Program-made: the position numbers and the translations under genes | The notes under the pieces: generated by a model | Seen by the model: the letters and a program-made list of their open reading frames with translations, nothing else | The model's database searches: none | Told to the model about the DNA's origin: nothing | NCBI GenBank assembly: GCA_946061355.1 | Contig: CAMGRE010000073.1 | Span: 1-10,872 of the forward strand | Direction of reading: 5' to 3' | From: an uncultured bacterium | GTDB lineage: Bacteria > Bacillota > Clostridia > Lachnospirales > Lachnospiraceae | Length of the DNA: 10,872 nucleotides | Part shown: in pieces, positions 1 to 6,834 of the stretch | How positions within the stretch are numbered: position 1 is the stretch's first letter | How the letters are laid out: every line of letters begins with the position of its first letter

Positions 1-150
1 TCTCGTCACGTCGGCAATTCCCTCCAGTTCATTCCGAACAATGTCCTTCGTCACAGACGTGATCCGAATGGAACCCACAATATAAGTCGCTGCTCCGATA
101 ATCAAAATAGGAAGCAATACAAGTAACAAAATCTTTGTCTTTAATTTCAT
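1..150 (-). CDS. Membrane-anchored sensor, N-terminus only (probable methyl-accepting chemotaxis protein)
   Basis: Only the first 50 codons are present; the gene runs off the left edge. The ATG at 148-150 follows a GGAGG site at 161-165 with a 10-base gap. The visible protein starts with a short basic segment (MKLKTK), then a hydrophobic helix of about 20 residues (6-26), then a polar stretch that would lie outside the cell. This is the usual beginning of a chemotaxis receptor or other Cache-type sensor: one N-terminal membrane helix followed by an extracellular ligand domain. The visible part contains no signalling domain, so a sensor kinase or GGDEF protein is equally possible in principle. 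It has its own promoter and lies downstream of a terminator, so it is a separate transcription unit. Membrane sensor is fairly sure; the receptor subtype is inference. Confidence 0.6.
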   Translation of the reverse strand, partial: MKLKTKILLLVLLPILIIGAATYIVGSIRITSVTKDIVRNELEGIADVTR

Positions 151-228
151 ATGTTTCCGCCCTCCAGTTTCAGTATACACAAAATACTGTTTCCACATTT
201 GTATACTTTTTCGTTATATTATGATTGT

Positions 229-256
229 ATTATAATTTTCCGCTAACATCAAGCAA
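229..256 (-). promoter_or_regulatory. Sigma-A type promoter for the left-edge sensor gene
   Basis: On the minus strand a TTGCTT box (251-256) and a perfect TATAAT box (229-234) are separated by 16 bases. The predicted start near 222 would give a leader of about 70 bases before the ATG at 150. The region is AT-rich and lies past the terminator of the preceding gene, as expected for an independent unit. Box match is seen; activity is inferred. Confidence 0.55.
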
Positions 257-266
257 TTTTTGTATA

Positions 267-287
267 TTTTGCCAAATTTTTGCCAAA
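267..287. repeat. Tandem TTTTGCCAAA motif, possible operator
   Basis: Two identical 10-base copies, TTTTGCCAAA at 267-276 and 278-287, have a period of 11 bases, about one helical turn. They lie just upstream of the -35 box of the sensor promoter. That is a typical place for an activator site, but AT-rich DNA can give such repeats by chance. Confidence 0.3.
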
Positions 288-335
288 AATACATTTGTAA
301 AATGTGCAAACAGTTGTAAAGCTATTTTTATTGAC

Positions 336-368
336 AAAAAAAACATCTGCACAAAGCAAATGTTTTTT
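336..368 (-). terminator. Intrinsic terminator after the PF06541 membrane protein gene
   Basis: About 30 bases past the TAA at 398-400, the minus strand reads AAAACATTTGC, a TTTGT loop, then GCAGATGTTTT, followed by more T residues. This is a stem of about 11 pairs with one G-U. Because A-runs and T-runs flank both sides, it could also act on the other strand, although no plus-strand gene reaches it. It separates this gene from the left-edge sensor promoter. Confidence 0.85.
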
Positions 369-397
369 ACTCTTCCCTCTTCATTACGAGCTGCCGT

Positions 398-991
398 TTA
401 ATTCCATTTTGTCTTGAAATGTTCATAAAGCTGCAACACCTTATCTCTGGAATCCGCCAGATTAAAGTGAAGCGCCTGAAGCAGCTGATAAGTAAAGTCG
501 ATCGTTCCTAATACGATGACGATCTTGCACGCCCGAACGCCCATCTCATAGGAATAGGCATCAATAAAATGCATCACCTTGCCGTTCAGGAAACAAATGA
601 TGATCACCGCGTAGAATCCCCACGCGATCGTACTTTCCAGACAGATGATCCCTTTGTAATTGCAGGGCTTATCATTGTAATCCCACCAGAGTTCTCCAAA
701 GAGCTTCACCATGAGCTTTCCCACCAGGAACTCAAATACCGTTGCAAGGATCGCTCCCGCAAAATAAAGTTTCACATAACTGCCTGCCAGAGGATGCAGA
801 ATCAGATATCCTACCACGCCGCCAAACCCATAGATCGGGCAGAACGGTCCTTTGGCGAATCCTCTGTTCGTGATCCTTCTGTTACAAAAAGACATATAGA
901 TCGACTCAACAAACCAACCCAGAACACTGTAGATAATAAATGCGGAAACCAGATGATAAACATCCGTTCCGAACAATTCTTTTGTCCACAT
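398..991 (-). CDS. PF06541-family (putative ABC-transporter type IV) integral membrane protein
   Basis: A 197-residue polytopic membrane protein with about five hydrophobic segments, roughly at residues 11-31, 48-68, 73-97, 117-137 and 153-173. Family marks are the GWFVESIY segment (25-32), the polar NRGFAKGPFCPIYGFGG block (42-58) and WWDYNDKPCNYKG (102-114) before an ICLEST helix. These match PF06541, labelled putative ABC-transporter permease, though no ATPase or binding protein is nearby, so transport is unproven. The start is the ATG at 989-991, preceded by GGGAG with a 7-base gap. The frame is open further up to a TTG at 1067-1069, but that extension would translate through the rpsU terminator and lacks a good SD, so I reject it. 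No separate promoter is visible in the 37 bases before the SD, so expression may rely on readthrough from rpsU. Confidence 0.85.
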   Translation of the reverse strand: MWTKELFGTDVYHLVSAFIIYSVLGWFVESIYMSFCNRRITNRGFAKGPFCPIYGFGGVVGYLILHPLAGSYVKLYFAGAILATVFEFLVGKLMVKLFGELWWDYNDKPCNYKGIICLESTIAWGFYAVIIICFLNGKVMHFIDAYSYEMGVRACKIVIVLGTIDFTYQLLQALHFNLADSRDKVLQLYEHFKTKWN

Positions 992-998
992 AATGTTA

Positions 999-1003
999 CT
1001 CCC
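999..1003 (-). promoter_or_regulatory. Ribosome binding site that decides the PF06541 gene start
   Basis: GGGAG on the minus strand lies 7 bases before the ATG at 989-991. It supports the 197-residue form over a longer in-frame TTG start that would sit upstream of the rpsU terminator. Confidence 0.6.
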
Positions 1004-1027
1004 AAATATCTTTCCGCTACTATGAAC

Positions 1028-1060
1028 AAAAAAGTCCAAGACAGCACTGTCCGGACTTTT
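1028..1060 (-). terminator. Intrinsic terminator of rpsU
   Basis: On the minus strand AAAAGTCC pairs with GGACTTTT (8 pairs). Inside it, GACA pairs with TGTC around a GTGC loop, with a small G/TT internal loop between the two stems. A run of six T residues follows. It starts 18 bases after the rpsU stop and lies upstream of the next gene's SD, so it should reduce transcription into the PF06541 gene. Confidence 0.88.
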
Positions 1061-1077
1061 AAGTTTCAATTACAAGC

Positions 1078-1254
1078 TTAGTTGTATTTGCGTTTTCTAG
1101 CCGCTTCCGATTTCTTCTTACGTTTTACGCTGGGTTTCTCGTAATGCTCTCTCTTGCGGATCTCCTGCTGGATACCTGCTTTCGCACAACTTCTCTTGAA
1201 ACGACGCAAAGCGCTATCTAAAGTCTCGTTTTCTTTTACGATTACGTTTGACAC
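1078..1254 (-). CDS. rpsU: Small ribosomal subunit protein bS21
   Basis: A 58-residue very basic protein: MSNVIVKENE start, a DSALRRFKR segment (13-21), the EIRKREHYEKPS region (31-42) and a lysine/arginine-rich tail ending in KYN. This is the standard sequence and length of bS21, which binds the 30S platform near the 3' end of 16S rRNA and assists initiation. The start is a GTG at 1252-1254. The SD (GGGAGG, 1267-1272) is 12 bases away, a little long, but no closer in-frame start exists. It has a strong promoter of its own, a structured leader and a terminator. It lies downstream of alaS, and the PF06541 gene follows. It can be overlooked because it is short and starts with GTG. Confidence 0.97.
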   Translation of the reverse strand: MSNVIVKENETLDSALRRFKRSCAKAGIQQEIRKREHYEKPSVKRKKKSEAARKRKYN

Positions 1255-1262
1255 GACTACAC

Positions 1263-1300
1263 CTGACCTCCCTTCAGTCCCTTCGTACTCATACGACTGA
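1263..1300 (-). promoter_or_regulatory. Possible structured leader around the rpsU ribosome binding site
   Basis: In the mRNA sense, UCAGU (1296-1300) can pair with ACUGA (1274-1278), enclosing CGUA-UGAG-UACG (1284-1295) with a 5-base bulge. This ends one base before the GGGAGG SD. The same CUGA (1274-1277) can instead pair with UCAG (1263-1266), a short stem holding the SD in a 7-base loop. The two pairings exclude each other. Stems are short, so a regulatory role is inference. Confidence 0.35.
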
Positions 1301-1334
1301 TTGGGTTTCTAATGTGAATCTACACACATCAAAC

Positions 1335-1362
1335 ATTATAACATATTTTATACATTCGTCAA
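1335..1362 (-). promoter_or_regulatory. Strong sigma-A type promoter of rpsU
   Basis: TTGACG (1357-1362) and TATAAT (1335-1340) on the minus strand are separated by 16 bases. The start should be near 1328, giving a leader of about 74 bases. The -35 box lies 20 bases past the alaS stop and no terminator precedes it, so rpsU is probably also reached by alaS readthrough. Confidence 0.82.
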
Positions 1363-1381
1363 CTATTTTTTTGAACAAGCC

Positions 1382-4018
1382 CTACAGCTGCCCTTCCAGT
1401 ACCTTTGCCGCTTCCGCGATAGCCTGATCGATCCCGGCAGGATTCTTACCGCCGGCCTGTGCCATGTTCGGTCTTCCGCCACCACCGCCGCCTACCAGTC
1501 CTGCGATGCCTTTGATCAGGTTACCCGCATGAGCACCCTTCTTCTGTGCTTCCTCTGTCGCCATGGCAACGATATTCACCCTGCCGTCCTGCTCAGACAA
1601 CAGTACGACCACACCTTCGCCCAGCTTTTCCTTCAGCTGGTCGCCCAGATCACGCAGACCGTTCATGTCCACGCCGCTTAACCTTACGGCAAGGAGCTTC
1701 ACGCCTTTTACCTCAGCCACCTGATCCATGACATCTCCGAGGGCATCCTTGGCCGCCTTGGCTTTCAGGGACTCATTTTCACTCTGCAATGCCTTGATCT
1801 CTGCAAGCATATGGCCAATTCTCTCATTCAGAGTAGCAGGTGTCGCCTTTGCCAGTTTCGCCGCCTCTTTTACCGTATTCTCGAGTTCTTCATAGTATTT
1901 GAACACGCCGTTTCCTGTCAATGCTTCAATTCTCCTGACGCCTGCAGCCACACCGCTCTCGGAAAGGATCTTGAACGCAGCGATGTTTCCTGTGTTTGCC
2001 ACATGTGTACCACCGCAGAGCTCCACAGAGAAATCACCCATCATGACAACGCGGACCTTTTCGCCGTACTTCTCACCAAAGAGAGCCATCGCGCCGGTCT
2101 TCTTGGCGTCTTCGATCGACATCTCTTTTGTGACTACCGGAAGGTTATTCTGAATCTCCTGCTTGACGATCTCCTCAACCTTTGCAAGCTCCTCGGGAGT
2201 CATCGCTGAGAAATGGCTGAAGTCAAAGCGCAGTCTCTCGCCGTCAACATAGGAGCCGGCCTGCTCCACGTGCGTTCCCAGCACAGTGCGGAGCGCTTTC
2301 TGCAAAAGATGCGTTGCACTGTGATTCCTGCAGGTATCGGCGCGTCTGCCCGCATCGACACTGAGTTCTGCCTGCTCACCGACACGCAGCATTCCCTTTG
2401 TGACGGTTCCGATATGTCCGATCTTGCCGCCAAGAAGCTTCACGGTATCCTTCACCGCGAACTCGCCCTCCGCGGTACGGATGATACCGGTATCGCCGCA
2501 CTGACCGCCCATCGTTGCATAGAAAGGTGTCTCTTCCACAAATATCGTAGCATTCTCGCCTTCGGACACAGCCTCCGTCAGTTCTGTCTCTGTCGTGATG
2601 ACTGTGATCTTCGAGGAATGCGTCAGTCTGTCATATCCCACAAATTTAGAGGTAACGGATGGATCGATCGACTCGTACACGGTCACATCCGCGCCCATAT
2701 AATTCGTCACCTTGCGGGCCGCACGTGCCTTGTCCTTCTGCTCCTGCATCGACTTTTTAAAGCCTTCCTCATCTACCGTGAAGCCTTTTTCCTCAAGAAT
2801 CTCCATCGTGAGGTCAAGCGGGAATCCGTAAGTGTCATACAGCTTAAATGCATCTTCTCCGGAAAGTTCTTTCTTTCCGTTCTCTGCCATCCCGGCTTCC
2901 AGCTCTGCCAGAATACTCAGACCCTGATCAATCGTCTTGTTAAATTTATTTTCCTCCTGAGTGAGTACATTGAAGATAAAGTTTTTCTTCTCCTCAAGCT
3001 CCGGATAGCCGTCTTTACTGCCCTCAATCACCGTACTGCTCAAATTTGCGAGAAATTCTCCTTCGATTCCGAGCAGCCTGCCATGACGTGCCGCACGGCG
3101 AATGATACGTCTGAGTACATAGCCGCGTCCCTCATTGGAGGGCATGATGCCGTCTGAGATCATAAAAGTAGCGGAACGGATGTGATCCGTCACGATACGG
3201 ATCGACACATCCCACACATATTCTTTCTTATACTCTTTGCCGGCAAGTTCACATACACGGTTGCGCAGCGCCTGGATCGTATCCACATCAAAGATGGAAT
3301 CCACATCCTGCACTACTGTCGCAAGACGCTCCAGCCCCATGCCGGTATCGATATTTTTCTGCTGAAGTTCCGTGTAATTTCCTTTTCCGTCATTGTCGAA
3401 CTGTGTAAACACATTGTTCCAGATCTCGATATAACGGTCACAGTCGCAGCCCACGGTACAGCCCGGCTTACCGCAGCCGTATTTCTCGCCTCTGTCGTAG
3501 TAAACCTCAGAGCAGGGGCCGCACGGTCCCGAACCATGCTCCCAGAAGTTGTCCTCCTTGCCGAACCGGAAAATCCTCTCCGGCGCAATGCCGATCTCTT
3601 TGTTCCAGATCTCAAACGCTTCATCATCATTCTCATAAATGGAAGGATAGAGCCTGTCCGGATCCAGTCCCACCACCTCGGTCAAGAACTCCCATGTCCA
3701 TGCGATCGCCTCATGCTTAAAGTAATCGCCGAACGAGAAATTGCCCAACATTTCAAAGAATGTACCGTGTCTCGCTGTCTTGCCGATATTCTCGATATCG
3801 CCGGTACGGATACACTTCTGACATGTCGTCACTCTCCTCCTCGGCGGGATCTCCTGTCCCGTGAAATAAGGCTTCAGGGGCGCCATACCGGAATTGATCA
3901 GGAGCAGACTGTTATCATTGTGAGGCACCAGCGAAAAACTCTTCATCGCCAGATGTCCCTTGCTCTCAAAAAATTCCAAAAACATTTTCCGCAGTTCATT
4001 TACACCGTAAGCTTTCAC
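1382..4018 (-). CDS. alaS: Alanyl-tRNA synthetase
   Basis: An 878-residue protein, full length for AlaRS, which charges tRNA-Ala with alanine in the cytoplasm and removes mischarged serine or glycine. The class II catalytic core is N-terminal: GTFFEMLGNFSFGDYF (85-100) for motif 2 and GMGLERL (226-232) for motif 3. A cysteine cluster (C166, C169, C182, C187, C191, C193) lies between them, in a position common in clostridial AlaRS. The editing domain carries HSATH (H566, H570) with CGGTH (C668, H672), the expected zinc site. The C-terminal domain has a coiled stretch near 735-758 and the glycine-rich GGGGGGRP (843-850). The start is GTG at 4016-4018 with GGAGG (4027-4031) 8 bases upstream. It lies 70 bases after glyS with no T-box leader or terminator between, so the two synthetases are probably co-transcribed. 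Confidence 0.98.
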   Translation of the reverse strand: MKAYGVNELRKMFLEFFESKGHLAMKSFSLVPHNDNSLLLINSGMAPLKPYFTGQEIPPRRRVTTCQKCIRTGDIENIGKTARHGTFFEMLGNFSFGDYFKHEAIAWTWEFLTEVVGLDPDRLYPSIYENDDEAFEIWNKEIGIAPERIFRFGKEDNFWEHGSGPCGPCSEVYYDRGEKYGCGKPGCTVGCDCDRYIEIWNNVFTQFDNDGKGNYTELQQKNIDTGMGLERLATVVQDVDSIFDVDTIQALRNRVCELAGKEYKKEYVWDVSIRIVTDHIRSATFMISDGIMPSNEGRGYVLRRIIRRAARHGRLLGIEGEFLANLSSTVIEGSKDGYPELEEKKNFIFNVLTQEENKFNKTIDQGLSILAELEAGMAENGKKELSGEDAFKLYDTYGFPLDLTMEILEEKGFTVDEEGFKKSMQEQKDKARAARKVTNYMGADVTVYESIDPSVTSKFVGYDRLTHSSKITVITTETELTEAVSEGENATIFVEETPFYATMGGQCGDTGIIRTAEGEFAVKDTVKLLGGKIGHIGTVTKGMLRVGEQAELSVDAGRRADTCRNHSATHLLQKALRTVLGTHVEQAGSYVDGERLRFDFSHFSAMTPEELAKVEEIVKQEIQNNLPVVTKEMSIEDAKKTGAMALFGEKYGEKVRVVMMGDFSVELCGGTHVANTGNIAAFKILSESGVAAGVRRIEALTGNGVFKYYEELENTVKEAAKLAKATPATLNERIGHMLAEIKALQSENESLKAKAAKDALGDVMDQVAEVKGVKLLAVRLSGVDMNGLRDLGDQLKEKLGEGVVVLLSEQDGRVNIVAMATEEAQKKGAHAGNLIKGIAGLVGGGGGGRPNMAQAGGKNPAGIDQAIAEAAKVLEGQL

Positions 4019-4088
4019 TTATCTTTCCTCCAAACTCACTTTGCCGGCAACTGCTTCTGACCTTTCACAGTTACAAGCAAAAATCCAT

Positions 4089-5480
4089 CTAAAATGTAAA
4101 TTTATCTTCAAAATACTTATCCAGTTCCGCAATCGCAACACGCTCCTGCTCCATGGAATCACGGAAGCGCACGGTCACACACTGATCCGTCTCGGACTCG
4201 AAATCGTATGTAACGCAGAACGGCGTACCGATCTCATCCTGACGGCGGTATCTCTTTCCGATATTGCCTCTGTCGTCAAACTCACAGTTATACTTCTTGG
4301 AAAGTGATGCGAACACCTTCTCGGCACCCTCATTCAACTTCTTGGAAAGAGGGAGCACACCGATCTTGACAGGGGCAAGCGCCGGATGGAAATGGAGCAC
4401 CGTCCTCACATCGCCCTCGCCGATCTCCTCCTCGTCATATGCGGCACAAAGGAATGCAAGCACAACACGATCCGCACCGAGCGAAGGCTCAATGACATAA
4501 GGGATATATTTCTCATTCTTGGAATCATCAAAGTAACTCATATCCTGTCCGGAAGTATTCTGGTGCTGTGTCAGATCGTAATCGGTACGGTCCGCAATGC
4601 CCCACAGCTCGCCCCAGCCAAACGGGAACAGGAACTCAAAATCCGTGGTTGCTTTGGAATAGAATGCAAGTTCAGCCGGATCATGGTCTCTCAGACGCAG
4701 TTCCTCATCCTTCATACCGAGGGAGAGCAGCCAGTTATGGCAGAAGCTTCTCCAGTACTGGAACCACTCCAGATCCGTTCCCGGCTCGCAGAAGAACTCA
4801 AGCTCCATCTGCTCAAACTCTCTGGTACGGAATGTAAAGTTACCCGGTGTGATCTCATTTCGGAAGGATTTTCCGATCTGGCAGATACCGAAAGGCACTT
4901 TCTTTCTTGATGTTCTCTGTACATTCTTGAAATTGACAAAGATACCCTGGGCTGTCTCCGGTCTTAAATATACAGTATTCTTCGCATCCTCGGTAACGCC
5001 CTGGAATGTCTTGAACATCAGATTGAACTGACGGATATCGGTGAAATCATGCTTGCCGCAGGAAGGACAGGGAATGTTGTTGTCCTCGATGAACTGCTTC
5101 ATCTTCTCCTGGCTCCAGCCATCCACACTCTCATCAAGCGTGATGCCTTTCTCTTCACAGTAATCCTCGATCAGTTTGTCAGCACGAAAACGCTCGTGAC
5201 ATGCCTTACAGTCCATCAAAGGATCGGAAAAACCTCCGAGATGTCCGGAAGCAACCCATGTCTGTGGGTTCATCAGGATCGCGCAGTCCACTCCGACATT
5301 GTAAGGATTCTCCTGCACAAACTTCTGCCACCATGCTTTTTTTACATTATTCTTGAGTTCCACGCCGAGATTGCCGTAATCCCAGGTGTTGGCAAGTCCG
5401 CCATAAATCTCGGAACCGGGATATACGAATCCCCTCGCCTTTGCCAATGCAACAATTTTCTCCATGGTCTTTTCCATCAT
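4089..5480 (-). CDS. glyS: Glycyl-tRNA synthetase, single-chain alpha2 type
   Basis: A 463-residue class II enzyme that charges tRNA-Gly; this is the homodimeric form, not the two-gene alpha/beta form. Visible are the N-terminal FVYPGSEIYGGLANTWDYG block (18-36), motif 2 in FRNEITPGNFTFRTREFEQ (206-224), motif 3 EPSLGADRVVLAFL (331-344), and an HIS-like anticodon-binding domain from about 365 to the end. Two CxxC pairs (C91/C94, C138/C141) lie in the insertion. Tandem ATGs open the frame (5478-5480 and 5475-5477). AGAGGG at 5486-5491 is 5 bases from the first and 8 from the second, so translation may begin at the second, one residue shorter. It starts 30 bases after the upstream lipoprotein gene. 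No T-box is possible in that gap, so any glycine-dependent control must lie further upstream or be absent. Confidence 0.98.
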   Translation of the reverse strand: MMEKTMEKIVALAKARGFVYPGSEIYGGLANTWDYGNLGVELKNNVKKAWWQKFVQENPYNVGVDCAILMNPQTWVASGHLGGFSDPLMDCKACHERFRADKLIEDYCEEKGITLDESVDGWSQEKMKQFIEDNNIPCPSCGKHDFTDIRQFNLMFKTFQGVTEDAKNTVYLRPETAQGIFVNFKNVQRTSRKKVPFGICQIGKSFRNEITPGNFTFRTREFEQMELEFFCEPGTDLEWFQYWRSFCHNWLLSLGMKDEELRLRDHDPAELAFYSKATTDFEFLFPFGWGELWGIADRTDYDLTQHQNTSGQDMSYFDDSKNEKYIPYVIEPSLGADRVVLAFLCAAYDEEEIGEGDVRTVLHFHPALAPVKIGVLPLSKKLNEGAEKVFASLSKKYNCEFDDRGNIGKRYRRQDEIGTPFCVTYDFESETDQCVTVRFRDSMEQERVAIAELDKYFEDKFTF

Positions 5481-5510
5481 TCATTCCCTCTCATCTTCCT
5501 GAATTCATTT

Positions 5511-6134
5511 CTATTTACACACAAGATACGAAAGCTCCTGCTGCGGAAAAACAGCTGTATCCTTTCCTTCCGCCTGCGCAGCGCCCCCTGTGTATAAGAT
5601 CTTTCCGCTTGCCTTTACGGTGATATCCTCTTTCTGAAAGCCCTCAGCGATAATCAGCTTGCGGCTTCCCATCTCCAGAAGCTCCGCCTTTGTGATACTG
5701 CCGTCTCCGCCGTTTTCCTTCCATGTAATATCCATATCATATCCGGCATCATAGGCATCCGCCACCGTCCCGTAAAAGAACTCGTGCTGATTAAAAGACC
5801 CGAAATCCTCCGCAGTCTTAAACTTCATCACAAGCTTTACCATATTTTTCTTGACGGAGAGCTTCTTAACCTCCACTCTGCTCTCCCCCGCTTCCTGATT
5901 ATAATCCGCCACTTCGCTCAGGATCAGATCTTTCAGCCTTTCCTCGCTGTAATACTCCTGTTCAAAGGGTTCCTCTATCGTATTGATGACAGATCCGTCC
6001 TTCTTCACATCCACCACGTTGTACGCACCTGTGTCGGACGGCTCCTGCTCCTTCTCCTTCTGCGCTTTCCCACATCCGCTCAGCACGAACAGTAAAAAAG
6101 CCAGAACCAGAAGCATCATTTTACGTTTTCTCAT
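5511..6134 (-). CDS. Predicted lipoprotein of unknown function
   Basis: A 207-residue protein that I do not recognise. It has a lipoprotein signal peptide: basic MRKRK, hydrophobic segment 6-18, then lipobox LSGC with the lipidated Cys at 21. The next 20 residues are a charged Lys/Glu linker. The rest looks like one soluble mixed alpha/beta domain with a motif-like patch FNQHEFFYGTVADAYDAGYD (about 114-133). The mature part has only one cysteine, in the C-terminal VCK. It should sit on the outer face of the cytoplasmic membrane. The ATG at 6132-6134 follows a GGGAGGAG site with a good gap. It starts 34 bases after recO and ends 30 bases before glyS, so it appears to be in the same operon, although nothing links it to RecO or tRNA charging by function. 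Confidence 0.85.
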   Translation of the reverse strand: MRKRKMMLLVLAFLLFVLSGCGKAQKEKEQEPSDTGAYNVVDVKKDGSVINTIEEPFEQEYYSEERLKDLILSEVADYNQEAGESRVEVKKLSVKKNMVKLVMKFKTAEDFGSFNQHEFFYGTVADAYDAGYDMDITWKENGGDGSITKAELLEMGSRKLIIAEGFQKEDITVKASGKILYTGGAAQAEGKDTAVFPQQELSYLVCK

Positions 6135-6168
6135 GTTCTCTCCTCCCAGCTTTCTTATTATAACGGAG

Positions 6169-6834
6169 TTACTCTACATTTTCAACACACAATTTATCCA
6201 GCACTTCCAGGCTTTTGAATTCCCGGTCAAACACTTTTTTTCCGGCTTTTTCAGCAATTCTGCCAAGCTGTCCCAACACCTTTCCCGTCACCGTAAACGT
6301 GTACAGTTTTTCGATTGTGGAATGCACGATATAGTCCACCGCATACACTGTCGACGGATCAAGCTCCTCCTCATTGCCGGCACCCGGAAACTCTCCGTTC
6401 ACTGCCATTGCCTTGATCTCAAATATGTAACGCACCAGCCTGTTGTCATATCCCGGATGTACCAGGGCACGCAGTGACTGATATAGAAGTTTCAGCAATT
6501 CTTTCTCGTCATTGTTTTCTCTCGCATAATAATCGGCAATCTCCAGAAAATAAATACCATAATAGGCACCCTCAAAGTCTTCCCTGAGTTCTTCAAAATA
6601 ATTGGTGATCTCCGCATCCAGAACCGTGTAGGAATTTTTCCCGACAAACAACTTGAAGGTGCCAAAAGAAAAGGGATTCGCCGCAGCCGCCAGCCGGTTT
6701 CCCTGTCTCCTGGAACCCTTGGCAAAAGCGGACAGCTTTCCCCTCTCTCTGGTTAATATTGTGACACTCCTGTCATAATCACCCACGGGAACGGTCTTTA
6801 AAACCATCCCCGTCACCATGATATAATCCTGCAT
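6169..6834 (-). CDS. recO: DNA repair protein RecO
   Basis: A 221-residue RecO, which with RecR loads RecA onto SSB-coated single-stranded DNA in RecF-pathway repair. The N-terminal OB fold is clear: VTGMVLKTVPVGDYDRSVTI (about 7-26), then ERGKLSAFAKGSRR (29-42). A helical C-terminal domain follows. Family members usually have 240-260 residues and many carry a four-cysteine zinc site after the equivalent of FEIKAMAVNGEFPG. Here that stretch is short and lacks cysteines. The start is the ATG at 6832-6834, chosen because AAGAAGG (6840-6846) precedes it by 5 bases and the OB fold begins right there. The frame is open 57 codons further up without family resemblance, because that DNA encodes the YqzL-like protein in another frame. 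The adjacent era is the classic neighbour of recO. Confidence 0.93.
   Translation of the reverse strand: MQDYIMVTGMVLKTVPVGDYDRSVTILTRERGKLSAFAKGSRRQGNRLAAAANPFSFGTFKLFVGKNSYTVLDAEITNYFEELREDFEGAYYGIYFLEIADYYARENNDEKELLKLLYQSLRALVHPGYDNRLVRYIFEIKAMAVNGEFPGAGNEEELDPSTVYAVDYIVHSTIEKLYTFTVTGKVLGQLGRIAEKAGKKVFDREFKSLEVLDKLCVENVE

Noticed and set aside
253..287. Sigma-54 promoter upstream of the sensor gene (TGGCA and TTGC elements)
   Set aside because: The GG and GC elements are about 20 bases apart, not 10 as sigma-54 requires.
992..1069. N-terminal extension of the PF06541 protein to a TTG start
   Set aside because: It would translate through the rpsU terminator hairpin, has no good SD, and family sequence begins at the internal ATG with GGGAG upstream.
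569..1081. Plus-strand open frame of 170 codons opposite the PF06541 gene
   Set aside because: It is antisense to a clear membrane protein gene and crosses the rpsU terminator; no SD and no family resemblance.
1363..1381. Terminator after alaS
   Set aside because: There is a short T/A-rich tract on the minus strand but no stem before it, and the rpsU -35 box follows at once.
2213..4060. Long plus-strand open frames (314 and 292 codons) opposite alaS
   Set aside because: They are antisense to a complete, well-conserved alaS. Their translations are rich in His, Leu and Arg and show no domain, and codon bias in alaS explains the lack of stops.
4019..4088. Possible T-box or terminator between glyS and alaS; palindrome TTGCCGGCAA at 4041-4050
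   Set aside because: The 70 bases are too short for a T-box, no T-run follows any stem, and a single 10-base palindrome is weak evidence.
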